Assembly: GCA_947499545.1 (NCBI GenBank)
Contig: CANMOZ010000006.1
Coordinates: 62,001 to 126,000 of the forward strand
Length of the DNA stretch: 64,000 bases
Direction of reading: 5' to 3'
DNA from: an uncultured Saccharospirillaceae bacterium
Lineage (GTDB): Bacteria; Pseudomonadota; Gammaproteobacteria; Pseudomonadales; Oceanobacteraceae
Shown here: in pieces, positions 46,850-55,410 of the stretch
Position numbering within the stretch: position 1 is the stretch's first letter
Layout of the letters: the number at the start of each line of letters is the position of its first letter
Position numbers and translations under genes: made by a program
Notes under the pieces: generated by a model
The model's input: only the letters and a program-made list of their open reading frames with translations
Told to the model about the DNA's origin: nothing
The model's database searches: none

Positions 46850-48031
46850 TTAACGCGACCTTGGCCTGGTGGGCGACTTTCTTGCAACATCGCTTTTGCC
46901 TGCAGGCTTCTTTCTCTGATTTCTTGCAGGCTTTGATTCATATTCAGCCACTTTTTTTGACTGCGAATCATTTGAGGGTTTCTTACCCCCTACCCTTTGG
47001 CGGGTTTTTTGTTTGTTCGCTTTACGCTGATAGTCGGCTTTTTCCTTTCCCACAATATGTGGAACAGGCCGAGAGGGCAAACCCACCAAATCTGCCAAAT
47101 CGTCCACTTCTTTCTGCTTCATTTCGCGCCATGTTCCAACTGCCACGTCTTTAGGTAGAAAGGCACAGCCATAACGAACTCGCTTTAATCGACTAACCGT
47201 GACTCCTTGAGATTCCCACAAGCGTCGCACTTCACGATTGCGGCCTTCCATGATTACAACATGGTACCACTTGTTAAAACCATCTCCGTCGAAAAACTGA
47301 ATATCTGAAAAATGAGCAATACCGTCTTCTAATTTCACCCCTTTTTTAAGGGTCTTAATCATTTCATCTGTCACATCACCCGCAATACGCACAGCGTATT
47401 CACGATCTACGCTTTGTGTACTGGGATGCATAAGCCGATGCGCTAACTCACCGTCTGTTGTAAATAATAATAAACCGGATGTATTAATATCCAAGCGACC
47501 GACGGCTATCCAGCGTTCGCCTTTCACTTTTGGCAAACGATCAAAAACCGTTCGGCGACCTTCAGGATCATTTCTCGTACAAATCTCACCTTCGGGTTTG
47601 TTATAAACCAAAACTCGACGATAAGACTGGTTTTCTCTTTCTACGACTTTGCCATCTACTTTGATGACATCCCTACGCTTTACTCGTTGTCCCACTGTCG
47701 CGAGATCATCGTTTACCTTCACACGACCGCTGGCGATCCACTCTTCGATTTCTCGACGCGAACCCAAGCCCATGCTCGCTAACACCTTATGGAGCTTTTC
47801 ACCTGCAGCTTTAGTCGGCTCGGACGCCAAGTCAGCCAAGGTGTCATTATTCATCAGCGCTTGTTCATCTGCTGGTTTAGGCGCTAACAATGACTGCCCG
47901 AACTTATGCTTCTCTGCTGCATTCTTTGACTTTTTAAGCGACTGATGCTTTGAGCCTGCTTTCCCAGCACGCGATTGTTTAGCAGCCGGTTTCGTTTTTC
48001 TTGAAACACCACGTTTGGAGTCTTGAGTCAT
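46850..48031 (-). CDS. rluB: 23S rRNA pseudouridine synthase RluB
   Basis: Modifies 23S rRNA near position 2605. The 393-residue protein has a Lys/Arg-rich N-terminal extension of about 75 residues, an S4 RNA-binding domain at 79-125, and the catalytic Asp181 in GRLDINTSGL. A basic, low-complexity tail of about 90 residues follows the catalytic domain. Both tails exceed the E. coli enzyme (291 residues), as in Pseudomonas-type RluB. It is the last gene of the trpS-scpA-scpB-rluB group, only 7 bases after scpB. Confidence 0.93.
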   Translation of the reverse strand: MTQDSKRGVSRKTKPAAKQSRAGKAGSKHQSLKKSKNAAEKHKFGQSLLAPKPADEQALMNNDTLADLASEPTKAAGEKLHKVLASMGLGSRREIEEWIASGRVKVNDDLATVGQRVKRRDVIKVDGKVVERENQSYRRVLVYNKPEGEICTRNDPEGRRTVFDRLPKVKGERWIAVGRLDINTSGLLLFTTDGELAHRLMHPSTQSVDREYAVRIAGDVTDEMIKTLKKGVKLEDGIAHFSDIQFFDGDGFNKWYHVVIMEGRNREVRRLWESQGVTVSRLKRVRYGCAFLPKDVAVGTWREMKQKEVDDLADLVGLPSRPVPHIVGKEKADYQRKANKQKTRQRVGGKKPSNDSQSKKVAEYESKPARNQRKKPAGKSDVARKSPTRPRSR

Positions 48032-48038
48032 ACTTCAT

Positions 48039-49139
48039 TTACTCATGAATATCTGTGTCATCGGGGTCAGGTGTTGACGATTGCGAGGCTGGCCCAGATT
48101 CGTTTAATCGGTTTAATAAAGCTTCAAAGGAAGAGGCTGTCGTGCTCTCATTCGGTTGAAAAGGTTGCAGTCCATCATCACCGGTCAATTGTTGCTCCCT
48201 TTCACCAATGGACTTTTCTTCCTCAACTTCAATCGATTCACTTAATTGTTCTGAAGCAGCCGATTCGTTCAGTTTGCAAGATGTCTCCTCTACAACCTTT
48301 ACTTCAATATCACCCAAAGCTTCAATGGTGTCAGGGTCATCATCGGATGGCTGTTGGCCAGCGACTTCGTTTTCTTCAACCTTTGATATTTCGGGTTCAG
48401 ACGAGAGGTTTTCTTCCAACTGATCGGCTTTTTTCTTAAATAAATTTTCCTCAACTTGAGCCACAATGGCTTCAGCGCGCTCAATGTCTTCTTGTGCACT
48501 GTTCAACTCTGAACCATCTGTGCTTTCTAGAACTGCTCGACTTAAATCGTATTGACCTTCTAGAACTGAAGCTTCATCTGACTCAAGCCCTAACTCACTT
48601 TCAGCCAATGATTTAACCTCAGCTAATGGAGGCAGTTCTTCAAGCGAAGAAAAATTAAAATAATCTAAAAATGTTTGTGTCGTTGCATACATTGCCGGGC
48701 GACCGGGTGCATCGCGATACCCCACAACTTGAACCCACTCTCTGTCTTGAAGTGTACGAATGATGCCCGTTGATACGACAACCCCCCGTATATCTTCAAT
48801 TTCTCCTCGAGTAACCGGTTGTTGGTAAGCAATAATTGATAGCGTTTCTAACAAAGCACGTGAGTATCTTGGCGGCCTTTCTTCCCATAGTTTCGAGACC
48901 CATGGACTGAGCTTCTCCCTCACTTGAAAGCGGTAACCACTCGCCACTTGCTTAAGTTCAATCCCTCGGTGTTGATAGTCATCGGTCAACCTATCCAGTG
49001 CAGATTCAATCTCAGCTGACGTGGGTCGCTCTTCCTCTTCGAACAAGTCTTGCATCCGAGCAATACTAATAGGTTGCCCTGACGCCAATAGAGCGCCTTC
49101 AACGATTTGGACCAATAATTCCGCAGTAATAAGGCTCAT
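48039..49139 (-). CDS. scpB: segregation and condensation protein ScpB, with long acidic tail
   Basis: ScpB is a dimeric winged-helix kleisin partner of the ScpA-SMC complex. I chose the ATG at 49139 (MSLITAELLVQIVEGALLAS), 7 bases after scpA; a longer frame would overlap scpA by 62 bases. The winged-helix part (residues 1-175) includes SRALLETLSIIAYQQPVTRG and DRDAPGRPAMYATT-like sequence. The rest, about 190 residues, is a very acidic Glu/Asp/Ser-rich tail without a clear fold. The canonical core is normal; the tail is far longer than in Bacillus ScpB. Confidence 0.9.
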   Translation of the reverse strand: MSLITAELLVQIVEGALLASGQPISIARMQDLFEEEERPTSAEIESALDRLTDDYQHRGIELKQVASGYRFQVREKLSPWVSKLWEERPPRYSRALLETLSIIAYQQPVTRGEIEDIRGVVVSTGIIRTLQDREWVQVVGYRDAPGRPAMYATTQTFLDYFNFSSLEELPPLAEVKSLAESELGLESDEASVLEGQYDLSRAVLESTDGSELNSAQEDIERAEAIVAQVEENLFKKKADQLEENLSSEPEISKVEENEVAGQQPSDDDPDTIEALGDIEVKVVEETSCKLNESAASEQLSESIEVEEEKSIGEREQQLTGDDGLQPFQPNESTTASSFEALLNRLNESGPASQSSTPDPDDTDIHE

Positions 49140-49146
49140 GATCTCA

Positions 49147-50118
49147 TTATCCCATCGTAGGGTCCGGAGAAGTCTTCGTATCGTCTGACTCAAGTGAAGG
49201 GGAGTCATCTTCTACGTCTTTAATTCTACTCAGAGCGGACTCAATATCCGTCACCTGCACCCTAGCTTTTACATGAATAGGAGCAAAGGGTTCAGACTGA
49301 ACAAGATCAATTAACTGTTCTTTCACAAGCTCCAAAATAGCTAAAAAAGTGACGACCACACCCATTTTACCTTCCTCAACCCGAAAGAGTTGAATGAATG
49401 GAACAAATCCATTTAATTGCAAGCGGCTCAACACTTGTGACATACGCTCTCGAGTTGAGAGCTTTTCTCTATGAACCTCATGCTCCTCAAACATCTCTGA
49501 GCGACGGAGCACAGCTGCAAAAGCCAGCATAATATCTTTCATGCTGACATCTGGATGCCCTTTTTCCAACTGCACCTTAGGGGAATGGGCCTGGGCAAGG
49601 TGTAAATCACGCTCAAGTCGCGGTTGATTATCCAGCTTTTCTGCTGCCTCTTTAAAGCGCTCATATTCAAGCAATCGCCGAATCAGCTCCGCCCGAGGAT
49701 CTTCCTCTTCCTCATTTTCTTCTGTTTTACTTCTTGGCAACAACATTCTTGACTTAATCTCAGCAAGCATTGCTGCCATAACCAAATATTCAGCTGCCAA
49801 CTCCAACCGTAAGGCTTTCATCATATCGATATAGCCCATGTACTGCTCTGTAATATTGGCCACGTTGATTTCTAAAATATCTAAGTTCTGTTTTCGGATC
49901 AGGTAAAGTAACAGGTCTAAAGGCCCTTCAAACTGCTCAAGCACTACCTCAAGCGCTTCAGGTGGAATAAAGAGATCTTTGGGAAGTTCATTGACAGCTT
50001 CTCCCCTAAAATAAGCAAAGGGCAGACTTTGATCGTCATCTAAAGACGACCGAAATCGCAGGTGGCATCCCACAGGGTCCGCCTTAGCTTCAAATTGAGA
50101 AGCAGATTCGTCCGTCAA
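49147..50118 (-). CDS. scpA: segregation and condensation protein ScpA
   Basis: The kleisin subunit that bridges SMC/MukB-like ATPases in chromosome condensation. The 323-residue protein has the N-terminal FEGPLDLLLYLIRKQNLDI segment that defines ScpA, then AAEYLVMAAMLAEIKSRMLLP and a C-terminal winged-helix region near VVTFLAILELVKEQLI. About 60 residues precede the ScpA core as a divergent extension. The gene is followed by scpB after 7 bases. Confidence 0.95.
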   Translation of the reverse strand: MTDESASQFEAKADPVGCHLRFRSSLDDDQSLPFAYFRGEAVNELPKDLFIPPEALEVVLEQFEGPLDLLLYLIRKQNLDILEINVANITEQYMGYIDMMKALRLELAAEYLVMAAMLAEIKSRMLLPRSKTEENEEEEDPRAELIRRLLEYERFKEAAEKLDNQPRLERDLHLAQAHSPKVQLEKGHPDVSMKDIMLAFAAVLRRSEMFEEHEVHREKLSTRERMSQVLSRLQLNGFVPFIQLFRVEEGKMGVVVTFLAILELVKEQLIDLVQSEPFAPIHVKARVQVTDIESALSRIKDVEDDSPSLESDDTKTSPDPTMG

Positions 50119-50155
50119 AAGGAGCTCCTTTCAAAGCACAGTGAAATAAGGTTCA

Positions 50156-51373
50156 TTAGCGATAGTTTAAACCCATCGCTTCTCTCACATCATCCATGGT
50201 CTCTCTGGCTGCATCCCTTGCCCGTTCGCTACCTTCTTGAATAATACTCTTGATAAGGTCAGGGTCATTTTCGTATCGTTCAGCTCGCTGCTGTATCGGC
50301 TCAAGCTCCGAAATGACGGCATCAATGATGGGTTTTTTACAATCCAAACACCCAATCCCAGCATTACGGCAACCGTCTTGCACCCAGGCTTTGGTTGTGT
50401 CATCTGAATAAACTTGATGCAAAGACCACACTGGGCATTGTTCCGGATCACCAGGGTCAGTCAATCTCACTCTAGCCGGGTCCGTTCTCATGGTCTTAAT
50501 CTTACTTTGAACACTGTCATTGTCATCCCGGAGTGAAATCATATTGCCATAGGATTTAGACATTTTCTGACCATCTAAACCGGGCATTTTTGACTCTATT
50601 GATAACAATGCTTGTGGTTCAGGCAATATAACCTTGCCTTCGCCCTCTAGATAGCCTAACAAACGTTCCTTATCCGCCATTGTAATATTTTGGTGGTCTT
50701 TTATTAGTGCTTGGGCGGTCTCTAACGCTTCCTGATCCCCCGACTCGTTGAATCTTTTCCTCAGTGCAGAGTAAAGGCCAGCTCCCTTTTTACCCAGTTT
50801 TCGAATAGCCAATTGGACATTGGCCTCAAAGCCCATTTCTTTCCCAAACAAGTGGTTAAATCGTCGCGCTATTTCCCTTGCCATTTCCAGGTGAGGCGCC
50901 TGGTCTAAACCAACAGGTACAGCATTCGCCCTGTATATCAGAATATCCGCTGCCTGCAACAACGGGTATCCAAGGAATCCATAAGTAGCCAGCTCAGTGG
51001 ACTGCCCTAGTTTGTCTTGCTGCTCTTTGTATGAAGGCACACGCTCCAACCAACTAAGGGGTGTTATCATCGATAACAACAAGTGAAGCTCGGCATGCTC
51101 AGGCACTTTTGATTGAACAAATAATGTGGTTGATCCAGGATCGACACCTGCTGCAAGCCAGTCAACGACCATTTCCCAGACATGCTGTTCAATCGTCATT
51201 GGCGACTCATAATGAGTGGTCATTGCATGCCAATCAGCTACGAAAAAGAAGCAGTCAAATTCATGTTGTAACTTAACCCAGTTTTTCAAAACGCCATGGT
51301 AATGTCCCAAATGCAAACGCCCACTGGGTCTCATACCAGATAGGATACGCTGCTGAGAATCAACCGATCCCAC
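50156..51373 (-). CDS. trpS: tryptophanyl-tRNA synthetase with four-Cys motif (copy 2)
   Basis: A 405-residue TrpRS with SGRLHLGHY (HIGH-like) and KMSKS at residues 270-274. It is a different type from the 336-residue TrpS at 34341-35351: a roughly 70-residue insert lies before the KMSKS loop, and Cys313, Cys335, Cys342 and Cys345 form C-x21-C-x6-C-x2-C. This closely resembles the C-x22-C-x6-C-x2-C iron-sulphur site known from Thermotoga maritima TrpRS. Binding of a [4Fe-4S] cluster is therefore likely. It precedes scpA by 37 bases and probably leads the trpS-scpA-scpB-rluB operon. Confidence 0.93.
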   Translation of the reverse strand: MGSVDSQQRILSGMRPSGRLHLGHYHGVLKNWVKLQHEFDCFFFVADWHAMTTHYESPMTIEQHVWEMVVDWLAAGVDPGSTTLFVQSKVPEHAELHLLLSMITPLSWLERVPSYKEQQDKLGQSTELATYGFLGYPLLQAADILIYRANAVPVGLDQAPHLEMAREIARRFNHLFGKEMGFEANVQLAIRKLGKKGAGLYSALRKRFNESGDQEALETAQALIKDHQNITMADKERLLGYLEGEGKVILPEPQALLSIESKMPGLDGQKMSKSYGNMISLRDDNDSVQSKIKTMRTDPARVRLTDPGDPEQCPVWSLHQVYSDDTTKAWVQDGCRNAGIGCLDCKKPIIDAVISELEPIQQRAERYENDPDLIKSIIQEGSERARDAARETMDDVREAMGLNYR

Positions 51374-51549
51374 TCTCTCTCCTCATCTAAAGCCTATACA
51401 CCAAGGGGGAATTGTACTTCATCTTGACTTAGACCTCACCCTTAAGACTTTAAAAAACAAAGGCAACACTGACTACCAGGTAAGTATATGCCAGTAAACA
51501 CCGTTCTCTGCAAAGCCCAGCAACCTAAGTCATAACCCCACTCAAATAT

Positions 51550-52170
51550 TTACCTAAAGGGCGCATCATCACCAGCGCCCACCCTCATCACAACTGGAGC
51601 ATCATCGGTTAAATCAACAACGGTCGTAGCTTCAAACCCACAAAACCCACCATCAATGATCAAGTCCACCGCATACCCAATGCTGTCTTTCATTTCATAC
51701 GGATCAGCCAAAGGGGTGCTATCCCCAGGCAAAATCAATGAACTTCCTAGGATGGGCTCACCATGGGCTGCTAACAAGGCCTGCATAATGGAATTATCCG
51801 GCACCCTGATACCTATAGTTCTCTTTTTAGGGTGATATAAACGCCTGGGTACCTCTCTCGTTGCATTCAAAATGAAGGTATAGGCGCCTGGCGTCAACGC
51901 CCTCAGCAATCGAAAAGTAGAATTATCCACTTTGGCAAAGGTTGAGAGCTCTGAGAAATCTCGACACATCAACGTCATGTTATGCTTTTCAGGCAAACGC
52001 CGTAGGTTTCTAATTCGATCAATGGAATCTTTATGACTTAAAGGGCACGTTAACGCATAAGCGCAGTCTGTCGGCGATACTACAACCCCACCTGTTCGCA
52101 TGATCTCTGCCGCCTGGTGAATTAATCTCGGTTGAGGAGACTGAGGGTGAATCTGGAAGAATTGGCTCAT
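51550..52170 (-). CDS. yciO: YciO/Sua5 family protein
   Basis: A 206-residue protein of the YrdC/Sua5/YciO fold, RNA-binding and related to threonylcarbamoyl-AMP synthases. The KxR-type segment around SPTDCAYALTCPLSHKDSIDRIRNLRR and the SSLILPGDSTPLADPYEM region match YciO rather than TsaC. It follows the rnm gene after 28 bases on the same strand, the usual yciO neighbourhood near trp and scp genes. Its exact reaction is not settled for YciO proteins. Confidence 0.88.
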   Translation of the reverse strand: MSQFFQIHPQSPQPRLIHQAAEIMRTGGVVVSPTDCAYALTCPLSHKDSIDRIRNLRRLPEKHNMTLMCRDFSELSTFAKVDNSTFRLLRALTPGAYTFILNATREVPRRLYHPKKRTIGIRVPDNSIMQALLAAHGEPILGSSLILPGDSTPLADPYEMKDSIGYAVDLIIDGGFCGFEATTVVDLTDDAPVVMRVGAGDDAPFR

Positions 52171-52198
52171 AAATGCTCAGATTAGTACAACACAGGTT

Positions 52199-53053
52199 TT
52201 AAAAAAGCGACCAAACAGGCTGACAGCTTGAAGGGTCCAAGGGACGAACCCCTCCTAAGTCAACCCAACCATTAGGGGAATGAAAATCACTGCCAACCGA
52301 AGCCGCAAGACCCTTCTCATTCAAATACGCTTGAAGCCATTGACTAAAATCTGCACTGTGCGCAGGCGTTGACAGCTCAACTGCCTGACCACCCGCTTCA
52401 GCAAAAACTTCGATCAATCTACGAAGCTTTGTACGCGTCATTTTATAAGTGCCAGGATGAGCAAGGACGGCCACACCTCCAGCCTGAACAATCGCACTTA
52501 CAACCTCATCGACACTAGGCCATTGTTGCTTTACATCGCCCAGTTTGCCAGCACCAAGAAAGCGCCGAAACGCTTGCTCATTCGTATTCACAACAGACTC
52601 TGCTACCAGCACTTGCGCAAAGTGAGGTCTACCCACCACACCTTTCCCGGCAATCCTCGTTGCTTTATCTAAGACAGATTCTAGTCCCAACCGACGCTCT
52701 AATCTGCGAGCGATCTCTTGAGACCTAACAAATCGACCACTTGAAATAAAGTCAACCATCTGACAGATAGAATCTGAATCCAATGAAAAATTGAGGCCAA
52801 CGATGTGAACGGTGTAACCGGACCACTGTGTGGAGCACTCTACGCCTGTCAATACACTAAGGCCATACTCATTAGCTGCCTCTCGTAGTTCAGGTATCCC
52901 TTCTAAGGTATCGTGATCGGTCAAAGCCAGCGTGGTAACACCCCGAGCTTTTGCTCGAGAGGCTAACTCAGCCGGACTAAGTGTTCCATCCGAATACATA
53001 GAATGACAATGCAAGTCCCACTCTGAGACAGAGTGCTGGTGAAACTCAACCAT
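52199..53053 (-). CDS. rnm: PHP-domain RNase AM (YciV/TrpH family)
   Basis: A 284-residue PHP-fold metallophosphoesterase. In E. coli this protein is a 5'-3' exoribonuclease that also acts on 5S rRNA precursors and 3',5'-bisphosphonucleotides. Metal ligands are visible in EWDLHCHSMYSDG, TDHDTLEG, GVECS, LAHPG and GSDFHSPNG. It stands first in the minus-strand run rnm-yciO, divergent from yciB. Confidence 0.9.
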   Translation of the reverse strand: MVEFHQHSVSEWDLHCHSMYSDGTLSPAELASRAKARGVTTLALTDHDTLEGIPELREAANEYGLSVLTGVECSTQWSGYTVHIVGLNFSLDSDSICQMVDFISSGRFVRSQEIARRLERRLGLESVLDKATRIAGKGVVGRPHFAQVLVAESVVNTNEQAFRRFLGAGKLGDVKQQWPSVDEVVSAIVQAGGVAVLAHPGTYKMTRTKLRRLIEVFAEAGGQAVELSTPAHSADFSQWLQAYLNEKGLAASVGSDFHSPNGWVDLGGVRPLDPSSCQPVWSLF

Positions 53054-53115
53054 AGACCCTAGATTACCTTTGCTTCATAATGGAGTCATTTAAACCTTAG
53101 TAGCTGAATAAGTCC

Positions 53116-53745
53116 ATGCGTTTACTCATTGATTTTGCACCTATCGTCGTTTTTGTTCTGGTTTATTACTATGCGCCCGAGCTATTAGAACTGTTTCGCC
53201 CCATTGTCTCATCTGAAGTACACACATACTTAACCGAGCTACCGAAATTGGCGCTGGCGACTGCTGTTTTAATTCCATTAACTGGCCTGCAAGTTCTATT
53301 AACCTACGCCCTGTGGAAAAAGATTGAAAAGATGCATCTTATGTCATTCTTTTTGGTTTTGATTTTGGGTAGCCTCACGGTTGTCTTAAAGGATAAATCA
53401 TTTATCCAATGGAAACCCACTTTACTCAACTGGCTTTTTGCTTTGGTCTTTCTAGGAAGTCACTTTATTGGGCAAAAACCCATCATCGAGCGATTTATGG
53501 GCGCCAACCTAGAGCTTCCAAAAACCATGTGGACACGATTAAGTTTCGCATGGATTGGCTTTTTTATTTTCGCAGGCACGGCTAACTTAGTCGTTGCTTT
53601 TAATTTCAGCGAAGCATTCTGGGTGAATTTTAAACTCTTTGGCATGCTGGGTATTACGCTTTTGTTTATCGTTGCGCAAGGGGTCTACTTAGCACCGCAT
53701 TTGCATGAATCTTCTAAAAATGAAGATCCAACCAAGAACTCTTAA
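53116..53745 (+). CDS. yciB: inner-membrane protein YciB (septation protein A family)
   Basis: A 209-residue protein with about five transmembrane helices, starting MRLLIDFAPIVVFVLVYYYA and including FKLFGMLGITLLFIVAQG. It belongs to the YciB/IspZ intracellular septation family, implicated in cell-envelope and division homeostasis in E. coli and Shigella. It is divergent from rnm. The KDKSFIQWKPTLLNWLF segment is the conserved core. Confidence 0.92.
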   Translation: MRLLIDFAPIVVFVLVYYYAPELLELFRPIVSSEVHTYLTELPKLALATAVLIPLTGLQVLLTYALWKKIEKMHLMSFFLVLILGSLTVVLKDKSFIQWKPTLLNWLFALVFLGSHFIGQKPIIERFMGANLELPKTMWTRLSFAWIGFFIFAGTANLVVAFNFSEAFWVNFKLFGMLGITLLFIVAQGVYLAPHLHESSKNEDPTKNS

Positions 53746-53796
53746 TTTAAGAATACCCATTTAAAGAACTCATTTTGGATAATCAAGGTGTGACAC

Positions 53797-54522
53797 ATGC
53801 CAAAAAAAAGTTCCATCGCTTTAAGAGATAACGCCTTTTGCTCTCCCCGCCAATGGATGAAGAGTATTTTAAGCATTTTGGCCAGCTCAATTTTATTGAC
53901 TTCAATAGCAAATGCAGAGACTCGATACATTACAGATCAACTGACGCTAAATTTACGATCTGGCCCCACAACCGGGCATAGGATTACCAGGACCTTATCC
54001 AGCGGAACAGCGGTTACGATAGACACCTCTGTCCCCGCTGAAAATGGTCATGTTTTTGTTAAGTTAAGGAATGGAGCAGAAGGTTGGGTGTTGGAGCAAT
54101 ATTTACAAGCCGAGCCAATTGCACGCACAAAGGTTGCAAAGCTAACCAAGGAAAACGAAGAACTGATTAAAAAAGTGGATACGCTTGAGTCAAAACTGAG
54201 TCAAACAGCTGACAATTTAGATACAACAGCATCTAAGCAGAGTGAATTGTCACAATTAGTAGCAGAAAAGGACTCCGAACTACAGAAAATCCGCTCCCTA
54301 TCAGCAAATGCCATTGAGATTGACCAGCGCAATGCCGAACTAACAGAAACCAACCAAAATCTGCTTTTAGAAATTGATAAATTGAAAGCTGAAAACGATC
54401 GACTAAGCGGCAGCAGCCAACGCACTCAATGGATAACAGGTGGTGGCTTGGTGCTCATTGGGTTATTTTCAGCTTGGTTATTTGGCACTTTTTCAGGCCG
54501 TAAAAAAAGCAGCTGGTCATAA
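53797..54522 (+). CDS. TIGR04211 SH3 domain membrane protein (YgiM-like)
   Basis: A 241-residue protein with the YgiM architecture: signal peptide, bacterial SH3 domain (about 47-110, RYITDQLTLNLRSGPT), long coiled coil (about 115-210, KENEELIKKVDTLESKL), and a C-terminal transmembrane helix. AAGGTG precedes the ATG at 53797. The n-region is about 26 residues, longer than usual; an in-frame ATG at 53857 would give a shorter signal. Its 3' end overlaps the convergent hydrolase gene by 6 bases. A cell-wall-related role is suggested by the SH3 domain only. Confidence 0.88.
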   Translation: MPKKSSIALRDNAFCSPRQWMKSILSILASSILLTSIANAETRYITDQLTLNLRSGPTTGHRITRTLSSGTAVTIDTSVPAENGHVFVKLRNGAEGWVLEQYLQAEPIARTKVAKLTKENEELIKKVDTLESKLSQTADNLDTTASKQSELSQLVAEKDSELQKIRSLSANAIEIDQRNAELTETNQNLLLEIDKLKAENDRLSGSSQRTQWITGGGLVLIGLFSAWLFGTFSGRKKSSWS

Positions 54523-55368
54523 CTCAAAAAATGATTTCAGAGCCGCAACCACAGCTGGTGCGGTTTCTGGCTCCATGTGTAAATGATGATGCCCTGGAAT
54601 CCAGCATTTACTTAAGGATTGAATGGGAGACATGCGAAGAGACACGATTTCTTCATTAAACATTCCTTCTTCCCCCAATATCAATAATGTTTCCGCAGTA
54701 ATGGCACCAAAAAAAGATCGTAATTGTGCCTCAGTAACGCGCCATGCAGAGCTTTGTTTTAAACGAGGGTCGCTGCGCCAACAGTACCCGTCTTTCACTC
54801 TTTCCAGGTTGCGCTCAACAATTGCCCTCGCCGCGGACTCACTTAAACCGTTTGCGATTTGTTTAGCTCTAACGATGGAGTCAACATCCTGATAACAAGT
54901 ACGCTGGCTTTCACGTCGAACTCGACCAGAAATGGCCCTAGCCAAAAGCGATGGGGATTGTTCGTCAGTCATTGCGTAAGGACCAATCGCTTCAATAAGC
55001 GCCAGCTTTTGTACTCGCTCAGGAAATGTACCCGCAAAAATGGATGAAACAGCCCCGCCCAAGCTATGACCAATGATATTGGCTTGATCAATTCCCAGCA
55101 CATCCAACAAACGATATATGTCTTCAGAAGCTTCCCAAACGTAGTAATTAGCGCCCAGAGACAAATGATCGGAAAACCCATGGCCTACCATATCAACAGC
55201 GATCAACTGCGCTTGATCCATCAATTTGGGTGCAATCCAATCAAAACTGGCGGCATTATCCAACCAGCCGTGAAAACATAATAATCGCTTGTCTGAACGA
55301 GCACCCCAGACTTTTGCAGCGAGATGGCGCCCATTCCCCAAATCAAAATGCTGTTCTTGAAACGTCAT
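54517..55368 (-). CDS. alpha/beta hydrolase
   Basis: A 283-residue single-domain hydrolase of the alpha/beta fold. The oxyanion segment LCFHGWLDNAASFDWIAP, the nucleophile elbow GHSLGGAVS and a C-terminal His in GHHHLHMEPE are in order, so the Ser-His-Asp triad is probably intact. No close named family or substrate is recognised. It converges on the YgiM-like gene with a 6-base overlap and is 43 bases downstream of the GumN-like gene. Confidence 0.85.
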   Translation of the reverse strand: MTFQEQHFDLGNGRHLAAKVWGARSDKRLLCFHGWLDNAASFDWIAPKLMDQAQLIAVDMVGHGFSDHLSLGANYYVWEASEDIYRLLDVLGIDQANIIGHSLGGAVSSIFAGTFPERVQKLALIEAIGPYAMTDEQSPSLLARAISGRVRRESQRTCYQDVDSIVRAKQIANGLSESAARAIVERNLERVKDGYCWRSDPRLKQSSAWRVTEAQLRSFFGAITAETLLILGEEGMFNEEIVSLRMSPIQSLSKCWIPGHHHLHMEPETAPAVVAALKSFFEL

Positions 55369-55410
55369 TGAGCATTCCCTGTTTTTTCATCATATTTCAG
55401 AAGTTTTATT

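Noticed and set aside
47649-47945. Plus-strand open frame inside rluB
   Set aside because: Antisense shadow of the rluB S4 region; no homology or ribosome binding site.
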